A stretch of DNA of 64,000 nucleotides. Origin: Spinacia oleracea. Lineage: Eukaryota > Streptophyta > Magnoliopsida > Caryophyllales > Amaranthaceae. Below the pieces are notes generated by a model. That model was not told where the DNA came from and did no database searches. It saw nothing but the letters and a program-made list of their open reading frames with translations. Location: contig NC_079491.1 in NCBI RefSeq assembly GCF_020520425.1, positions 39,112,027 to 39,176,026 of the forward strand, written 5' to 3'. Of this stretch, positions 34,881-46,747 are shown piece by piece; within the stretch, counting starts at the first letter, position 1; each line of letters opens with the position of its first letter. The translations under genes and the position numbers were made by a program.

Positions 34881-35464
34881 CGATGTGAGTAGCTTTTGGT
34901 TTTCCGCTTTTCCCAAAAACGATGTGAGTAGCTTTTGGTTTTCCGTTTTTCCAAAAAAGAGCGATGTGAGTAGTTTTTCCTTTTTTCCAAAAATTAAAGT
35001 ATTGGTTTTCCGTTTTTTCCAAAAAAAGAACGATGTGCTAGATTTTCCTTGGTTTTACGTCCCATAAAAACAAGGGGGTTTTCTCGTTTAGCTAACCCTA
35101 AAAATGAGAATCTTTAAAAATATTTTTACCTCGTGATTGGGCTTGGCCAGGCCCAATTACACTTTACAGCTTTGATTTGAAAACATCTATAGCTACTCCC
35201 AATGACAAAGTGAGGGAGTTTCTACGCACCTTTAGATCCTTCCAATGACAAAGTGAGGAAGTTTCTATACTATCAGTTGACAAATCCCAATGACACGTGA
35301 GGGATATGTCGACACTTCAAAGTGATGACCCTTAAGTCAAATGTTATCACTCGGGGGCTCGTGAGACCCTCGCAAAAAACAGGTCACCATGGCTTGTGTG
35401 ACGCACTCCTTCTAATACTTTGACCATCGTCTTACTCCAAGACTCAGTCAAAGTGGGGGCTAAC
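34881..35464 (+). mobile_element. 3' internal tail of a second Tat-like element copy
   Basis: Nearly identical to 44433-45017, including the CGATGTGAGTAG minisatellite, TTTACGTCCC, and the polypurine tract AAAGTGGGGG at 35450. It sits where a target duplication would be expected, so it derives from another copy sharing the LTR at 35465. Confidence 0.85.
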
Positions 35465-35940
35465 TGTAGACACCTACTTTTGTCCCCTTTCCCGAAAGGG
35501 AAGGTTCGATGATGAAAGCATAAATCTCCACTTGACAACGCATCTCCTATAAAATAACGAATCTCAATCACCCTTTTCATTTCACCCGAAACCTGCTATT
35601 TATAGAAACCTGCTATTTGTGGAAACCTGCTAAAAATAGTAATTGCCGTAAAGGGTAGCTTCTAAAAGTGGCAAGTCATAAAAGATAGAAACCTGTCAGA
35701 ATTAGGTGTTGCACTCCAACATAAATCCTAAATGAGATAGAAAACTGCGAAAATCCTATTCCTAATATTATTCGGAAATAAGAGTTACGTATTAATTAAA
35801 ATCCTAACGAGCCTAGAGTTCGTAACGGGCCCAGACGCATTCCGTCATGAAATTGATACGCACTAAAAGACTCGATTAAGTCTCAAATACTCCGGATTCT
35901 AGGAATCCGAATCTGACTAAGAAAAATGGCCCAAACAGCA

Positions 35941-36042
35941 ATTTCAACGCCCAGCCCTGGGCGCTGAAATTGCCTGGATCCTATTTTCAACGCCCAGAGC
36001 TGGGCGCCGAAATCTTTGACGCCCTGGCCTGGGCGCTGAAAA
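35941..36042. repeat. Three CGCCCAG-CTGGGCG hairpins in Tat-like 5' LTR
   Basis: Three successive inverted repeats of about 30 bp follow the pattern TTTCAACGCCCAG/CTGGGCGCTGAAA, with different centres (CC, AG and GGC). They lie about 75 bp before the TATA box. Their equivalents in the 3' LTR are at 45493-45596. Confidence 0.9.
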
Positions 36043-36116
36043 TACCTGGTACGTGTTTTTTCCTAATTCTTTGTGGATTAGAACTCTGCAATTCTATCTT
36101 TCCACAAACTCTTTCC

Positions 36117-36124
36117 TATAAATA
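36117..36124 (+). promoter_or_regulatory. TATA box of Tat-like 5' LTR
   Basis: CCTATAAATAGACCCC; the same box is at 45670-45677 in the 3' LTR. Confidence 0.6.
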
Positions 36125-36984
36125 GACCCCTAAAACCGACGTGAAGATCACACAACACACACAATTCATATTCTGAGTATTGACTCCAACCCTCAGCCTA
36201 AGCCTCTCGCTGCGAAATTGTTCACGCGTTCTGTCGCAATCGATCCATAAATCGAACAGAACGTATCTTGTCCCATAATTTGAGATTCGTTAAATAAAAA
36301 GGAGAAATAGCAAAGTCAAAGTGGTTAGTTTTCTGAGAACCGTGACGCACCTCTCAAGGGTGCGTCGTAATGTGTCCCTTTTCGATGATTTAATTGCTTT
36401 CCTCGCCCTTTTTATGAACTGTTAAACTAACTAAATCTGATTGTTCTATCACGCCTAACAAATATAATATTTTTGGGAAATTGGATTATCATGCTAGGTC
36501 CCTTAATGCTATTTAAATCAGATAATCGCGATCGATCTAGTATTATATGTTGCATATTGCTAAAATCAACTCAGATTAGTTTAATAGTTAACGCATGTCC
36601 CTTCAATTATTTATGCTGAGCTAGTAAGGATATCCTGCCTCTGGAGTTATCGATGAGCGAGTACTCCTCTCGGTAGTTACAGTCCCCCGAACCCTCAATC
36701 TCTACCTTGCGGGTGTATGTTGAGAGATCCCCACACTAGGGATCACAAGGGAACCTACGGCCGTCGTGGTCAAACATAATTGCACTCCCTTTATGTCACG
36801 ATAACCGGGTTTTGTCAGTTTTTCTCATTGTCGTTAAAAACTGAATGGCGACTCCTATATTACTAGTCAATTGGGTGTATACTCACAGGAAATCCAATTA
36901 CACTTGATTGAATAAAAAAGAATCGTCACACCCACGAGGGACGAGGTCACGCATTAGCCTCGTGCTTTTTCGACCCCCTCACAG

Positions 36985-37002
36985 TGGCGACTCCACTGGG
37001 GA
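36985..37002 (+). other. Primer-binding site, tRNA-Arg-like
   Basis: TGGCGACTCCACTGGGGA starts one base after the LTR end. Ogre/Tat elements carry TGGCGACTC(T/C)GCTGGGGA at this place. Confidence 0.8.
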
Positions 37003-37780
37003 TAGTGAAGGAAATACTCGTGCTTGTAGGTAATCAAAATAGCCGAAGGGTGAAACGATCCTACCCCGCGTTTATTTCCCAATCAAGTTGGGATGACCTG
37101 AAAATCAACATATTAATGTGAACGGACAGAACCGCATAACGAATCTTGGCTCCCTTGGTGTTTCATCTTGGGAGTTGGGACTAAGGATACCCATCGCCAA
37201 CCGGGGGGTGCATACGCTTCGAATGTTGTCCACTCGGCACTTTCGCTAGTAGTACACCCGTCCCAAACCCAATCGCTCGCTCATTAGGTCCCTCTCGCCT
37301 GCATGCCCCCTTGGCTTGCACTTGCGGGTTGGCCTCTTGAGAGAAATTCGTCTGCTGAAGACACTAACTCGACCGGGGCATGTGTTGGATCTACGATAGA
37401 AGCGGTACCAAGCCAGGCGCAAATAACTACCCATAGAAGCCTATCATAAACTACGTGACATATTATTATTGCTTCATGATGTGATGTTAGTAATGTGTAG
37501 CGAAATATGTGATCGTGTGACAAACAATGTTAGCAAACCAACGACCTAAAAAAAAAAATTGCCCAGACATTCATAAACCAATTTGCCAAAGAGTTATACC
37601 GAAATACGTGTTCCGCAAGCCCGAACGATCGCCACAAAAATAAGCGACGCTCGGGATGGCCTGTAACGAATCCCACAAACGCTGCACAACGCGTAAAGGA
37701 CGTTATTAGGCAAGCACGCAAAATCGAAGTCGCATAAACAAAAGTAGACGCAAACAGAAAACGAGAACCAGCCAGGGACG

Positions 37781-37840
37781 CATTTTCAACGCCCCTGGCT
37801 GGGCGCCGAAATTTCTCACGCCCTACCCTGGGCGCTGAAG
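37781..37840. repeat. Palindrome cluster, internal 1
   Basis: Two units: TTTTCAACGCCCCTGGCTGG continuing to GCGCCGAAA, then CACGCCCTACCCTGGGCGCTG. Same family as in the LTRs. Confidence 0.85.
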
Positions 37841-39133
37841 TTGCTACCTGGCCTTTTGGTCAGGCACAGCAGCCTCGGTGCCCACGCGTGAAGAAAATAC
37901 GTAGCAAAAAAAAAAAACTTTTCGAAAAAAATTGCTGCGAGGGCGTATGAAAAGGCACTCGATTCTAAAAGCGACTAAAAAATAAAAATAAATAACTCTT
38001 TGTGTCGTTGTTAGGCCTCCTACAACGACAATGCTCGGCACCAAAACCTAGCATGCTAATTAAACGACCTTGAATGTCACATGGGCGAAGTATTCAAAAA
38101 AAAAATGTTCGAATAAAGTCTTCAAGAAAAAATAAACGTTCAAATAAAAAATAAATAAATCCGAGTCTAGACTAGGCTATGCCAAAGTACAATCCAAATC
38201 CTAAGTCTTAGTTGTCTTATCCATAGAATCGGTCCTAATGCTTGGTGTCATTCTGCAAGTTAAAAGGTTAAACCATATTGAGTCTCCCTTCCTAACATTT
38301 AAATCAATAAGCACCCATATGTAATTGTCATCCCTTGCTAAGAGTCTACGGCCTCAATACTCTCTCTCACCAATAAAAAGAATATGTTATGTATTTGCAA
38401 ATTGGAAACAGTCACATTCTGAAAATCATCCCTCCATAGTCGCACAACCCCCAAAGTGAGCCTAAGGTGTCAATACCATTAGCAAAAAAAATTAATGGCC
38501 TCAAGGCTCAAGATCACATTGGGTCACGACTATCATAGTCCTCTCGAGCCACTCGCTCCTTTAAATACTCCTAAGTACGGACTAAAATATTTTCCATGAA
38601 TACAACATGACCAACCATGAAAATACCCAAATCGGCATACCATAAGGCTACCATTGGGGTAAAGCAATACACACTAAGAGAGAAGCCGCACTAATGATTC
38701 TAGTCTTGCAAAAATAAAAAATTCGATCTCCCCAACTAACTACCTTGCCAACATTAAGCGAAATGGCGCATGACAAATGAACACCCAAGGGTTAAAATCT
38801 AAAGTGTCAACCAACGAAAGTTATGGTCCAATTAGCCTAAAGTCTGAAAGTCGCTTGGTCAAGCATTATAGGCTTACGCCACGTCATTATTTTGAGTCTA
38901 GGCCACCTCCTTGTATTCATACACGGGTTATAATCAGAAAGATTAATGAAAGTTCGAGTCTAAATCACAACTTCCAATTAAATCCCAGAAACTGGAATCT
39001 GAAAAAGAAGCAAAAAATTATTTCGATGTAATTCTTTCGTTAAATTTCTATAAGGTAAAAATAACATTTTGAATCTACGCTATTTGCACATTTTAAGAAA
39101 CGACTAAATACGCTTGCAAAGTAAGACAATTTA

Positions 39134-39212
39134 AAAGGTCCACCCTAGGCCCACTAAAGCTAAAGGTCCACCCTAGGCCTACTAAAGTTAAAGGTCCACT
39201 ATAGGCCTACCA
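39134..39212. repeat. Three 28-bp tandem units in Tat-like interior
   Basis: AAAGGTCCACCCTAGGCC followed by (C/T)ACTAAAG recurs three times, with the third copy slightly changed (CACTATAGGCC). Confidence 0.85.
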
Positions 39213-40067
39213 AACGAGGCTCACTCAGTCTCGCCTCGTGACTCAAAGACCAGAACCATCTACCTTTTAGCCCAAACAAAAAAATTGATTGAAGGATTTA
39301 TGTTGGGGAGAAATCCCAAGCAAAAAGAAAAAAGAGAAAGAGAAAAGAGAGAGCGAAAGGAGCCATGAAATACTTAGCCCGTACCTCCCAAAGTGCGAAA
39401 TCTACCCAAGTAAACGAAGGAAAAGAATTGAGTCAACCAATCCAAATCATAAAATTCTACGATGTCTACCCTTTCCAATCCTTATGCTCTTAGACGCCTT
39501 CGCTCTGGGGTCCCTGTTCAGCTCATTTAACCCATCCATGTTCTCATTGCCATAACCCAAGAAACCATTACCTCAACTCTTGTTTTTGAACTTGTTATCA
39601 ACCGCAAACCACGCACGGCCATTGACACGTGCGTCATGCCCATCATTTCCAAAGTCCAAACCTGCTCTTACACCACCATTAGCATAATGACCATATAACT
39701 TGTTTGGATACGTCCTGTTGATATACCCTTGAGCCGTCCCTATGCTACTCATTGGCCTTGATTGATGTAAACTCGTGACACTAGCCTGAGGCTGCAAATT
39801 ATGAGTCCTAGCAGATATAATCCTCATGCTTGACCAATACCTATACAACTTATCCCAACTCATTCAACCGATCTTTGAAGCTGTCTTGAGTCACGAATAA
39901 AAAAGAAGACAAATGAAAAGTACATTCTACGCTCAACCTAAGAAAAAAATAATAAAATAATAAAATGTGAATAATAAAAAAAAAGAAACTTTGCAAAGCG
40001 CCTCTAAAGTTAGTCTAAAAAGAAAAAGAAGCATTTAGCGCACCAAAAAAGATCCGCCCATAAATTA

Positions 40068-40126
40068 TTTTTAGCGCCCACGGCTGGGCGCCGAAATCTT
40101 TAACGCCCCAGCCTGGGCGCTGAATC
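40068..40126. repeat. Palindrome cluster, internal 2
   Basis: AGCGCCCACGGCTGGGCGCC and ACGCCCCAGCCTGGGCGCTG lie in tandem, spaced by GAAATCTTTA as in the LTR cluster. Confidence 0.85.
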
Positions 40127-42150
40127 TCTCTGCCTGCCAAATTTTGTCCAGAAGTGCTCGTCATTTTATCCGCACATGCACAGAAAAATAACGAACACTT
40201 GGAGGGGTACAGCACGTATTCAGATATACGTACCACCAAAAAATACATGTACTCAAAAAATATAAAACAAATTTTTGGCTCACGGCAAAGCAGCAGATTA
40301 AAATAATAATAAACCTCACTTATTCTACCGTTTCAAATAATATGTTTCCATCTCAGAACATACTTATCGAATTCGGCATTCTAAGAAACCATTTTCTAGG
40401 CTAAGAACTACGCAAGACCTGATTCCAAATTAAATCTATTTAAGGCGGATACGTAGGCAATCCATGATTCGGTCCAACCAATTTGCAAGAAATATTAAAG
40501 CCTATAGAAAAACAAGAATAAGAAATAGAGTCCCTTATTGAAATTTAATTACTTGCAATCCAAGTCAAAAGAAAAATTTAAGTCAAAGGAAGAATCCAAG
40601 TCATCAAAATGCCAAAATTAATGAGCACACATCGAAAAATAATAAGGGCACGTACCCTTGCCAGAAGGAGCACTCACACTCCTAGGCACTTAGCCAAGAC
40701 TCAAAAGATCGCTTTGCCTCAATTGAATGGGGGCTAGCGCAAGCATCCATGACCTCTAAAGTACTCGACCTGACCCTCCCTAAAGCGAACTAACTCACTT
40801 AAAGACTTTCTTTCACCACTAGACATAAGTCGTTCGCTTAAAGACCTTCTTTCACCACTAGACACAGTCATGATCGCCAACAAGTAGCAAAGGCAGTAAG
40901 CTTGCAAAAAAAAGAGAGAATTGTTCTACGGCATTGCCCCATCGTTCCTTCGAACTCAGGGCACCCGTTCATGGTAATTCAAATGCTTGCAAATCCCCTT
41001 TGAAAAAAAAACAACAGACATTGTCAATAATACTTGGCACTTAACCAAGGCTCACCCTACTCAGACATATGACACGGGCATCTAAAATCGAAATCTGAAA
41101 GCATCATTAATGGGAAGACATAATAGACACTAGGGGCTAAAAAATTAAAATGAAAGGGCTAGGGAAAGAACTAAGTATACCTTGACCTTTTGTACAGACA
41201 TACACCAAGTAAATCTAGGTCAATTTGAAAACGGTTTATATTCCCGCAATTCTGGAAAAAATGGCCCTAAAAGCCTAAAGTATATGCCAAACGGGCACAA
41301 GTATATCTTGACGCCTGCACCCTGGCTTCCAGCAAATCCTTAGACAGCATTCCAAAATCGTAACAGTATATTGATTCACTCATGTAATCCTGTACGAACC
41401 CTTCTATAAGTCAACCTACTTAGGACACCTCGGATTGTACACAGTAGGATTCGGATTTTAAATAATTTTCAAATAATTTTCAAAGATTTTTTCGAACATA
41501 ATAAAGTGTCGTTGGTTTAAGCTAAGTATGCGTTTATCTCAATGTTGCAAGTGAGTAAAAAGATTTCCAAATATGATTATGGGTAAAGAAAGGCACCTAG
41601 CTTTTGGACAAGGCACACTTCAACATGTGACTACCTTGACCATGGCAATGTCGCACAATACGACATTTATAAGAGAAGCAGCAAAATCACTACTCGAACG
41701 TACCTCGCACTAAACGAGTCTGGTTCAAATTATTCATGATCCATGTCACCATGAATGCATAAAAACGTATGCAAAGCATTATAGCACCAAGCCAATCCCG
41801 TAGCTACAATTGGGGGCTTGAGAAAAACACTCTAAAAAAGCTCGAAATGACGATTTCATCGCAAATTCTCGACGCTAATGCTATACATACATCATAGGGG
41901 CACAATCCTAAGCATTAATTGTGAAAACAAACCTTGGAATGGCTACAACCCCTCCCAAATTCTAAGCGCTACTTAGAATATATAAAGTCACCCCACTAAC
42001 AAGGGTAACTGAAAATCGCGAGTCACCAAAACTCCGATCAAACTACTGCACATGACGCTCGCCCTAGAAGCGCCCGTTACACAGTCTACCTCGTTCCAAA
42101 GCAAAAGAGAAAAAATCAAGGATAAGAACTGTCAAAATATACCCAGAAAT

Positions 42151-42214
42151 CATTTTCAACGCCCAGAGCTGGGCGCCGATATCTTTAACGCCCCAGCCTG
42201 GGCGCTGAATCTTT
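42151..42214. repeat. Palindrome cluster, internal 3
   Basis: CAACGCCCAGAGCTGGGCGC is identical to the middle LTR hairpin and is followed by CGCCCCAGCCTGGGCGCTGA. About 25 bp on each side also matches cluster 2. Confidence 0.85.
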
Positions 42215-43276
42215 CTGCTAGCCAAGTTTTGCCCAGATATAAAAATAAGAAAGAAACACCTAGGAATCCTCGCATCGGACAAAGTAATAAGCCGTGCAAA
42301 CCCACGCAGAAGGTGCTAACTTGTTCGAACACCTGAACGAGGCTTGATGAAGTACTCCAATGCAAAAATAATAATGATATCCCAACACCTGGAGGAATGT
42401 TCTAAGACACGTTGTTAGGCCACACAAGCCTACGTCGCACCATAAGTTCAACCATCCCACGGTACAAGTCTAAAAAAGAGTAAGGCATATTGCACTAATG
42501 TAGGCACGACCAAGGGCACGTGTAAAAGAGGCAAAGACTACTTATCGCCCAAATTCAAAATGCAAGCCACATGACTCCTACATTAAGGATTAAAGGTAGC
42601 AAAACATTACCTACCACGGAAGGGATAGCTCGCACCTACACGAGCGGAACCCCAAGGCATCTTTCTCAAAAGAACCTACAAAAATCGTACGCCAAAAGGA
42701 AACATCCCAATGTGCATACTTGGGGGCTCCAAGCTACGAAACGACCATAGCAAAATAAAAAATCTCGAAGCAAATGTTTGAACAATCGAAAGGGCACGAT
42801 GTTTGAGCCCACTTCATGAATGGGCCTGAACCCTATCAAGCTTCTAAAGCAAACTATTCACAATCAATCATTGCTCAAAAAAATGATTCAAGCAAACTGA
42901 TTAATGGACCGCACACAACGGCCATTCTATGAACACTCGTTCGCACATACATATCATCATTCACGAACGCATTCAAAAGAAAAAATATGTACAAGAGCGA
43001 TCAAAGTCTTACGCCTCAAGGTATGTTCCTCGGGCCATATAGACTCGCCCAACTATCACAATAACTGTACGCCTTAAGAGCAACAGTTCCTTAAAATAAT
43101 CGCCCCAAAGCGACAAGCATCGTAGTCCACCAATCGGCTACGGCTTCTCAAGAAAATCATCACGTTCTAAAAATAAAGAAAAAACAAAAGAGAAAGAGAA
43201 TACATAGAACTTCCAAGTGAAATAGACGAATGAACAAGAGGCCGACTGTGTCGTCAAAAGACCAGCCCAAACAACA

Positions 43277-43335
43277 CTTTCAACGCCCCACCTGGGCGTG
43301 AATTATTTCAACGCCCAGGCCTGGGCGCCGAAAAT
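43277..43335. repeat. Palindrome cluster, internal 4
   Basis: CAACGCCCCACCTGGGCGTG and CAACGCCCAGGCCTGGGCGC lie in tandem. Confidence 0.85.
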
Positions 43336-44019
43336 GAACCCAGGCTCAAAAAAAAAAAGGGCCCTAACTTCTATTGGGCCCTGCCGCATCCATTCGACTC
43401 AAAAATTGCCGATTTCCTTACTGAAAGTCGCACCTCACGACTTTGTCAAAGTAGCACACCATTACAAAGATCGCTCGCACTTACGAGCACGATCCCAAAT
43501 ACGATCAAAGACATTACAAAATGCGTAGGAACCTCTTTGACAAAAAAATGACCGCCAAACACGAGTGCTTGGTGGCTCGAAAGAAAATATATATTTCAAA
43601 AGAAAGTGTGAAAAGTTAAAACAATATTCCCAGACTACACTGTACGAAGTCCCGTGTTTGGATAACCTCAAAAGATAAAACTGGATTACGACCTCAAGAC
43701 AAAGGTCGCCGTTGATACTTATACGTAGTCCCCTAATCAAGGACCCAGGTAATGGCAAAATTGAGCCATAAAGACTAGCTCAAAACCATGAAAGAAGATG
43801 ACCACAAGACAATGGTCCGTTTAAGCACGTTGTCAACCCACATTCAGGTTGCAACTAAATTTGAGCATCCCTCGAAAGAATTCGCTTCTGCGAGAATGAA
43901 TAAGAAAAGAAATTCTCAAAGAAATCACAAGAACAAATGAAATAGGGACTTACCCACCTCAATCGGACAAGATCGCGCCACGAACCACGCGAATCCCAAA
44001 TCAAAAAGGACGAATTCAG

Positions 44020-44345
44020 GTTCGCTCACCTCCAGCGAGCGGGGCGTCCACCCTTAGCGGACAGGGCTCGCCCACCTTCAGCGGGCGGGGTCTGCGTCAC
44101 TAGCCGCGCAGATCCTCAGTTTTCGAAAAATAGAATCTTCAAAAACAAAATGAAATAGGCTCGCCATCTTCAGCCGGCGGGGTCTACGGCGCAAACCACG
44201 TAGGTCCTTATTTTCAAAAAATAAATAAACACAAACAAATTTCAAAACAGATTCGTCCACTTCTATCGGACGGGGTGTCCACCCTTAGCGGACAGGCTCG
44301 CCATCTTTCGCCGGCGGGGTCTGCGTCACTAACCGCGCAGGTCCT
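44020..44345. repeat. CTCGCC...GGCGGGG hairpin array
   Basis: Five or more units of (C)TCGCCCACCTTCAGCGGGCG type alternate with GTCCACCCTTAGCGGACAGG and with GGGGTCTGCGTCACTA. The stems change together (CTCCAGCGAGCGGGG, CTTCAGCCGGCGGGG), so pairing is kept although the sequence differs. Confidence 0.75.
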
Positions 44346-44367
44346 TAGTCGCTGCAGCGATAACTTT

Positions 44368-44592
44368 CTTTGGTTTTCCGTTTTTCCCAAAAACGATGTG
44401 AGTAGCCTTTGGTTTTCCGTTTTTCCCAAAAACGATGTGAGTAGCTTTTGGTTTTCCGCTTTTCCCAAAAACGATGTGAGTAGCTTTTGGTTTTCCGTTT
44501 TTCCAAAAAAGAGCGATGTGAGTAGTTTTTCCTTTTTTCCAAAAATTAAAGTATTGGTTTTCCGTTTTTTCCAAAAAAAGAACGATGTGCTA
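44368..44592. repeat. 39-bp minisatellite with CGATGTGAGTAG before the 3' LTR
   Basis: CGATGTG starts at 44394, 44433, 44472, 44514 and 44583; units carry TTTTGGTTTTCCGTTTTTCC. The copy at 34881 enters in the second unit. Confidence 0.85.
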
Positions 44593-45002
44593 GATTTTCC
44601 TTCGTTTTACGTCCCATAAAAACAAGGGGGTTTTCTCGTTTAGCTAACCCTAAAAATGAGAATCTTTAAAAACATTTTTACCTCGTGATTGGGCTTGGCC
44701 AGGCCCAATTACACTTTACAGCTTTGATTTCGAAAACATCTATAGCTACTCCCAATGACAAAGTGAGGGAGTTTCTACGCACCTTTAGATCCTTCCAATG
44801 ACAAAGTGAGGAAGTTTCTATACTATCAGTTGACAAATCCCAATGACACGTGAGGGATATGTCGACACTTCAAAGTGATGACCCTTAAGTCAAATGTTAT
44901 CACTCGGGGGCTCGTGAGACCCTCGCAAAAAACAGGTCACCATGGCTTGTGTGACGCACTCCTTCTAATACTTTGACCATCGTCTTACTCCAAGACTCAG
45001 TC

Positions 45003-45017
45003 AAAGTGGGGGCTAAC
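45003..45017 (+). other. Polypurine tract of the Tat-like element
   Basis: AAAGTGGGGGCTAAC directly precedes the 3' LTR start TGTAGACACC. Confidence 0.8.
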
Positions 45018-46536
45018 TGTAGACACCTACTTTTGTCCCCATTCCCGAAAGGGAAGGTTCGATGATGAAAGCATAAATCTCCACTTGACAACGCATCTCC
45101 TATAAAATAATGAATCTCAATCACCCTTTTCATTTCACCCGAAACCTGCTATTTATAGAAACCTGCTATTTGTGGAAACCTGCTAAAAATAGTAATTGCC
45201 GTAAAGGGTAGCTTCTAAAAGTGGCAAGTCATAAAAGATAGAAACCTGTCAGAATTAGGTGTTGCACTCCAACATAAATCCTAAATGAGATAGAAAACTG
45301 CGAGAATCCTATTCCTAATATGATTCGAAAATAAGAGTTACGTATTAATTAAAATCCTAACGAGCCTAGAGTTCGTAACGGGCCCAGACGCATTCCGTCA
45401 TGAAATTGATACGCACTAAAAGACTCGATTGAGTCTCAAATACTCCGGATTCTAGGAATCCGAATCTGACTAAGAAAAACGGCCCAAACAGAAATTTCAA
45501 CGCCCAGCCCTGGGCGCTGAAATTGCCTGGATCCTATTTTCAACGCCCAGAGCTGGGCGCCGAAATCTTTGACGCCCTGGCCTGGGCGCTGAAAATACCT
45601 GGTACGTGTTTTTTCCTAATTCTTTGTGGATTAGAGCTCTGCAATTCTATCTTTCCACAAACTCTTTCCTATAAATAGACCCCTAAAACCGACGTGAAGA
45701 TCACACAACACACACAATTCATATTCTGAGTATTGACTCCAACCCTCAGCCTAAGCCTCTCGCTGCGAAATTGTTCACGCGTTCTGTCGCAATCGATCCA
45801 TAAATCGAACATAACGTATCCTGTCCCATAATTTGAGATTCGTTAAATAAAAAAGAGAAATAGCAAAGTCAAAGTGGTTAGTTTTCTGAGAACCGTGACG
45901 CACCTCTCAAGGGTGCGTCGTAATGTGTCCCTTTTCGATGATTTAATTGCTTTCCTCGCCCTTTTTATGAACTGTTAAACTAACTAAATCTGATTGTTCT
46001 ATCACGCCTAACAAATATAATATTTTTGGGAAATTGGATTATCATGCTAGGTCCCTTAATGCTATTTAAATCAGATAATCGCGATCTATCTAGTATTATA
46101 TGTTGCATATTGCTAAAATCAACTCAGATTAGTTTAATAGTTAACGCATGTCCCTTCAATTATTTATGCTGAGCTAGTAAGGATATCCTGCCTCTGGAGT
46201 TATCGACGAGCGAGTACTACTCTCGGTAGTTACAGTCCCCCAAACCCTCAATCTCTACCTTGCGGGTGTATGTTGAGAGATCCCCACACCAGGGATCACA
46301 AGGGAACCTACGGCCGTCGTGGTCAAACATAATTGCACTCCCTTTATGTCACGATAAACGGGTTTTGTCAGTTTTTCTCATTGTCGTTAAAAACTGAATG
46401 GCGACTCCTATATTACTAGTCAATTGGGTGTATACTCACAGGAAATCCAATTACACTTGATTGAATAAAAAAGAATCGTCACACCCACGAGGGACGAGGT
46501 CACGCATTAGCCTCGTGCTTTTTCGACCCCCTCACA
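45018..46536 (+). repeat. Tat-like 3' LTR
   Basis: Same 1519-bp length and same ends as the 5' LTR; internal TGGCGACTCC at 46399-46408, palindromes at 45493-45596, TATA box at 45670. It abuts LINE sequence on the right. Confidence 0.9.
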
Positions 46537-46747
46537 CACCCTTTCTCTGTCGCCCACTTCCATCACAGTCAACACACAGAAAGTTTTTCAGCCTCAACTT
46601 CCTTCTCACAGTCTCCCATTCCTTACCTTTTAACTTCGTCTCCGAGAGGAAGACAAAGTGGGGATGTTCAGTTTGACATACGCCTTTAATCGCATTTTCC
46701 GCACGGGGACTCCCCAACCCCCTGCAGTTCCAAGCTACGCCCATCAT
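46537..46747 (-). pseudogene. LINE ORF2, first 70 codons of the endonuclease
   Basis: The minus strand reads VAWNCRGLGSPRAENAIK and later PHFVFLSETKLKG, the start of the apurinic-type endonuclease of plant LINEs (N of WNCRGLG and E of SETKL are metal-binding positions). The ATG overlaps the ORF1 stop in ATGATG. The Tat-like LTR cuts the frame at 46536, removing the rest of the endonuclease and all of the reverse transcriptase. The missing part is not found beyond the Tat-like block. Confidence 0.9.

Larger units (their letters stand above)
35465..36983 (+). repeat. Tat-like 5' LTR
   Basis: Begins TGTAGACACCTACTTTTG and ends CCCCCTCACA. It carries three palindromes (35941-36042), a TATA box (36117), and an internal copy of TGGCGACTCC (36846-36855) that matches the first ten bases of its own primer site. 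Confidence 0.9.
37003..44367 (+). other. Non-coding interior of the Tat-like element
   Basis: No frame longer than about 115 codons and no retroelement motif was found on either strand. Instead the interior holds four palindrome clusters (37781, 40068, 42151, 43277), a 28-bp triplicated unit AAAGGTCCACCCTAGGCC (39134-39212), a doubled TTAAAGAC(T/C)TTCTTTCACC (40799-40862), and hairpins of CTCGCC...GGCGGGG type (44020-44340). Many A-rich linkers (AAAAAAAA) separate the blocks. Confidence 0.7.
35465..46536 (+). mobile_element. Tat/Ogre-like LTR element without gag-pol (LARD-type), 11.07 kb
   Basis: Two 1519-bp LTRs (35465-36983, 45018-46536) flank an 8.03-kb interior. The primer site TGGCGACTCCACTGGGGA at 36985 resembles the tRNA-Arg type of Tat/Ogre elements, and AAAGTGGGGGCTAAC precedes the 3' LTR. 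The LTRs differ at only a handful of sites by eye, so the insertion is young. No gag, protease or polymerase frame can be found, so enzymes must come from a relative. No target duplication is visible on the left; CACCC (46537-46541) would be the right-hand one. Confidence 0.9.

Noticed and set aside
36985..45017. Gag-pol genes in the Tat-like interior
   Set aside because: Looked for zinc knuckle, protease, Y-x-D-D and integrase motifs on both strands; only short frames without motifs were found.
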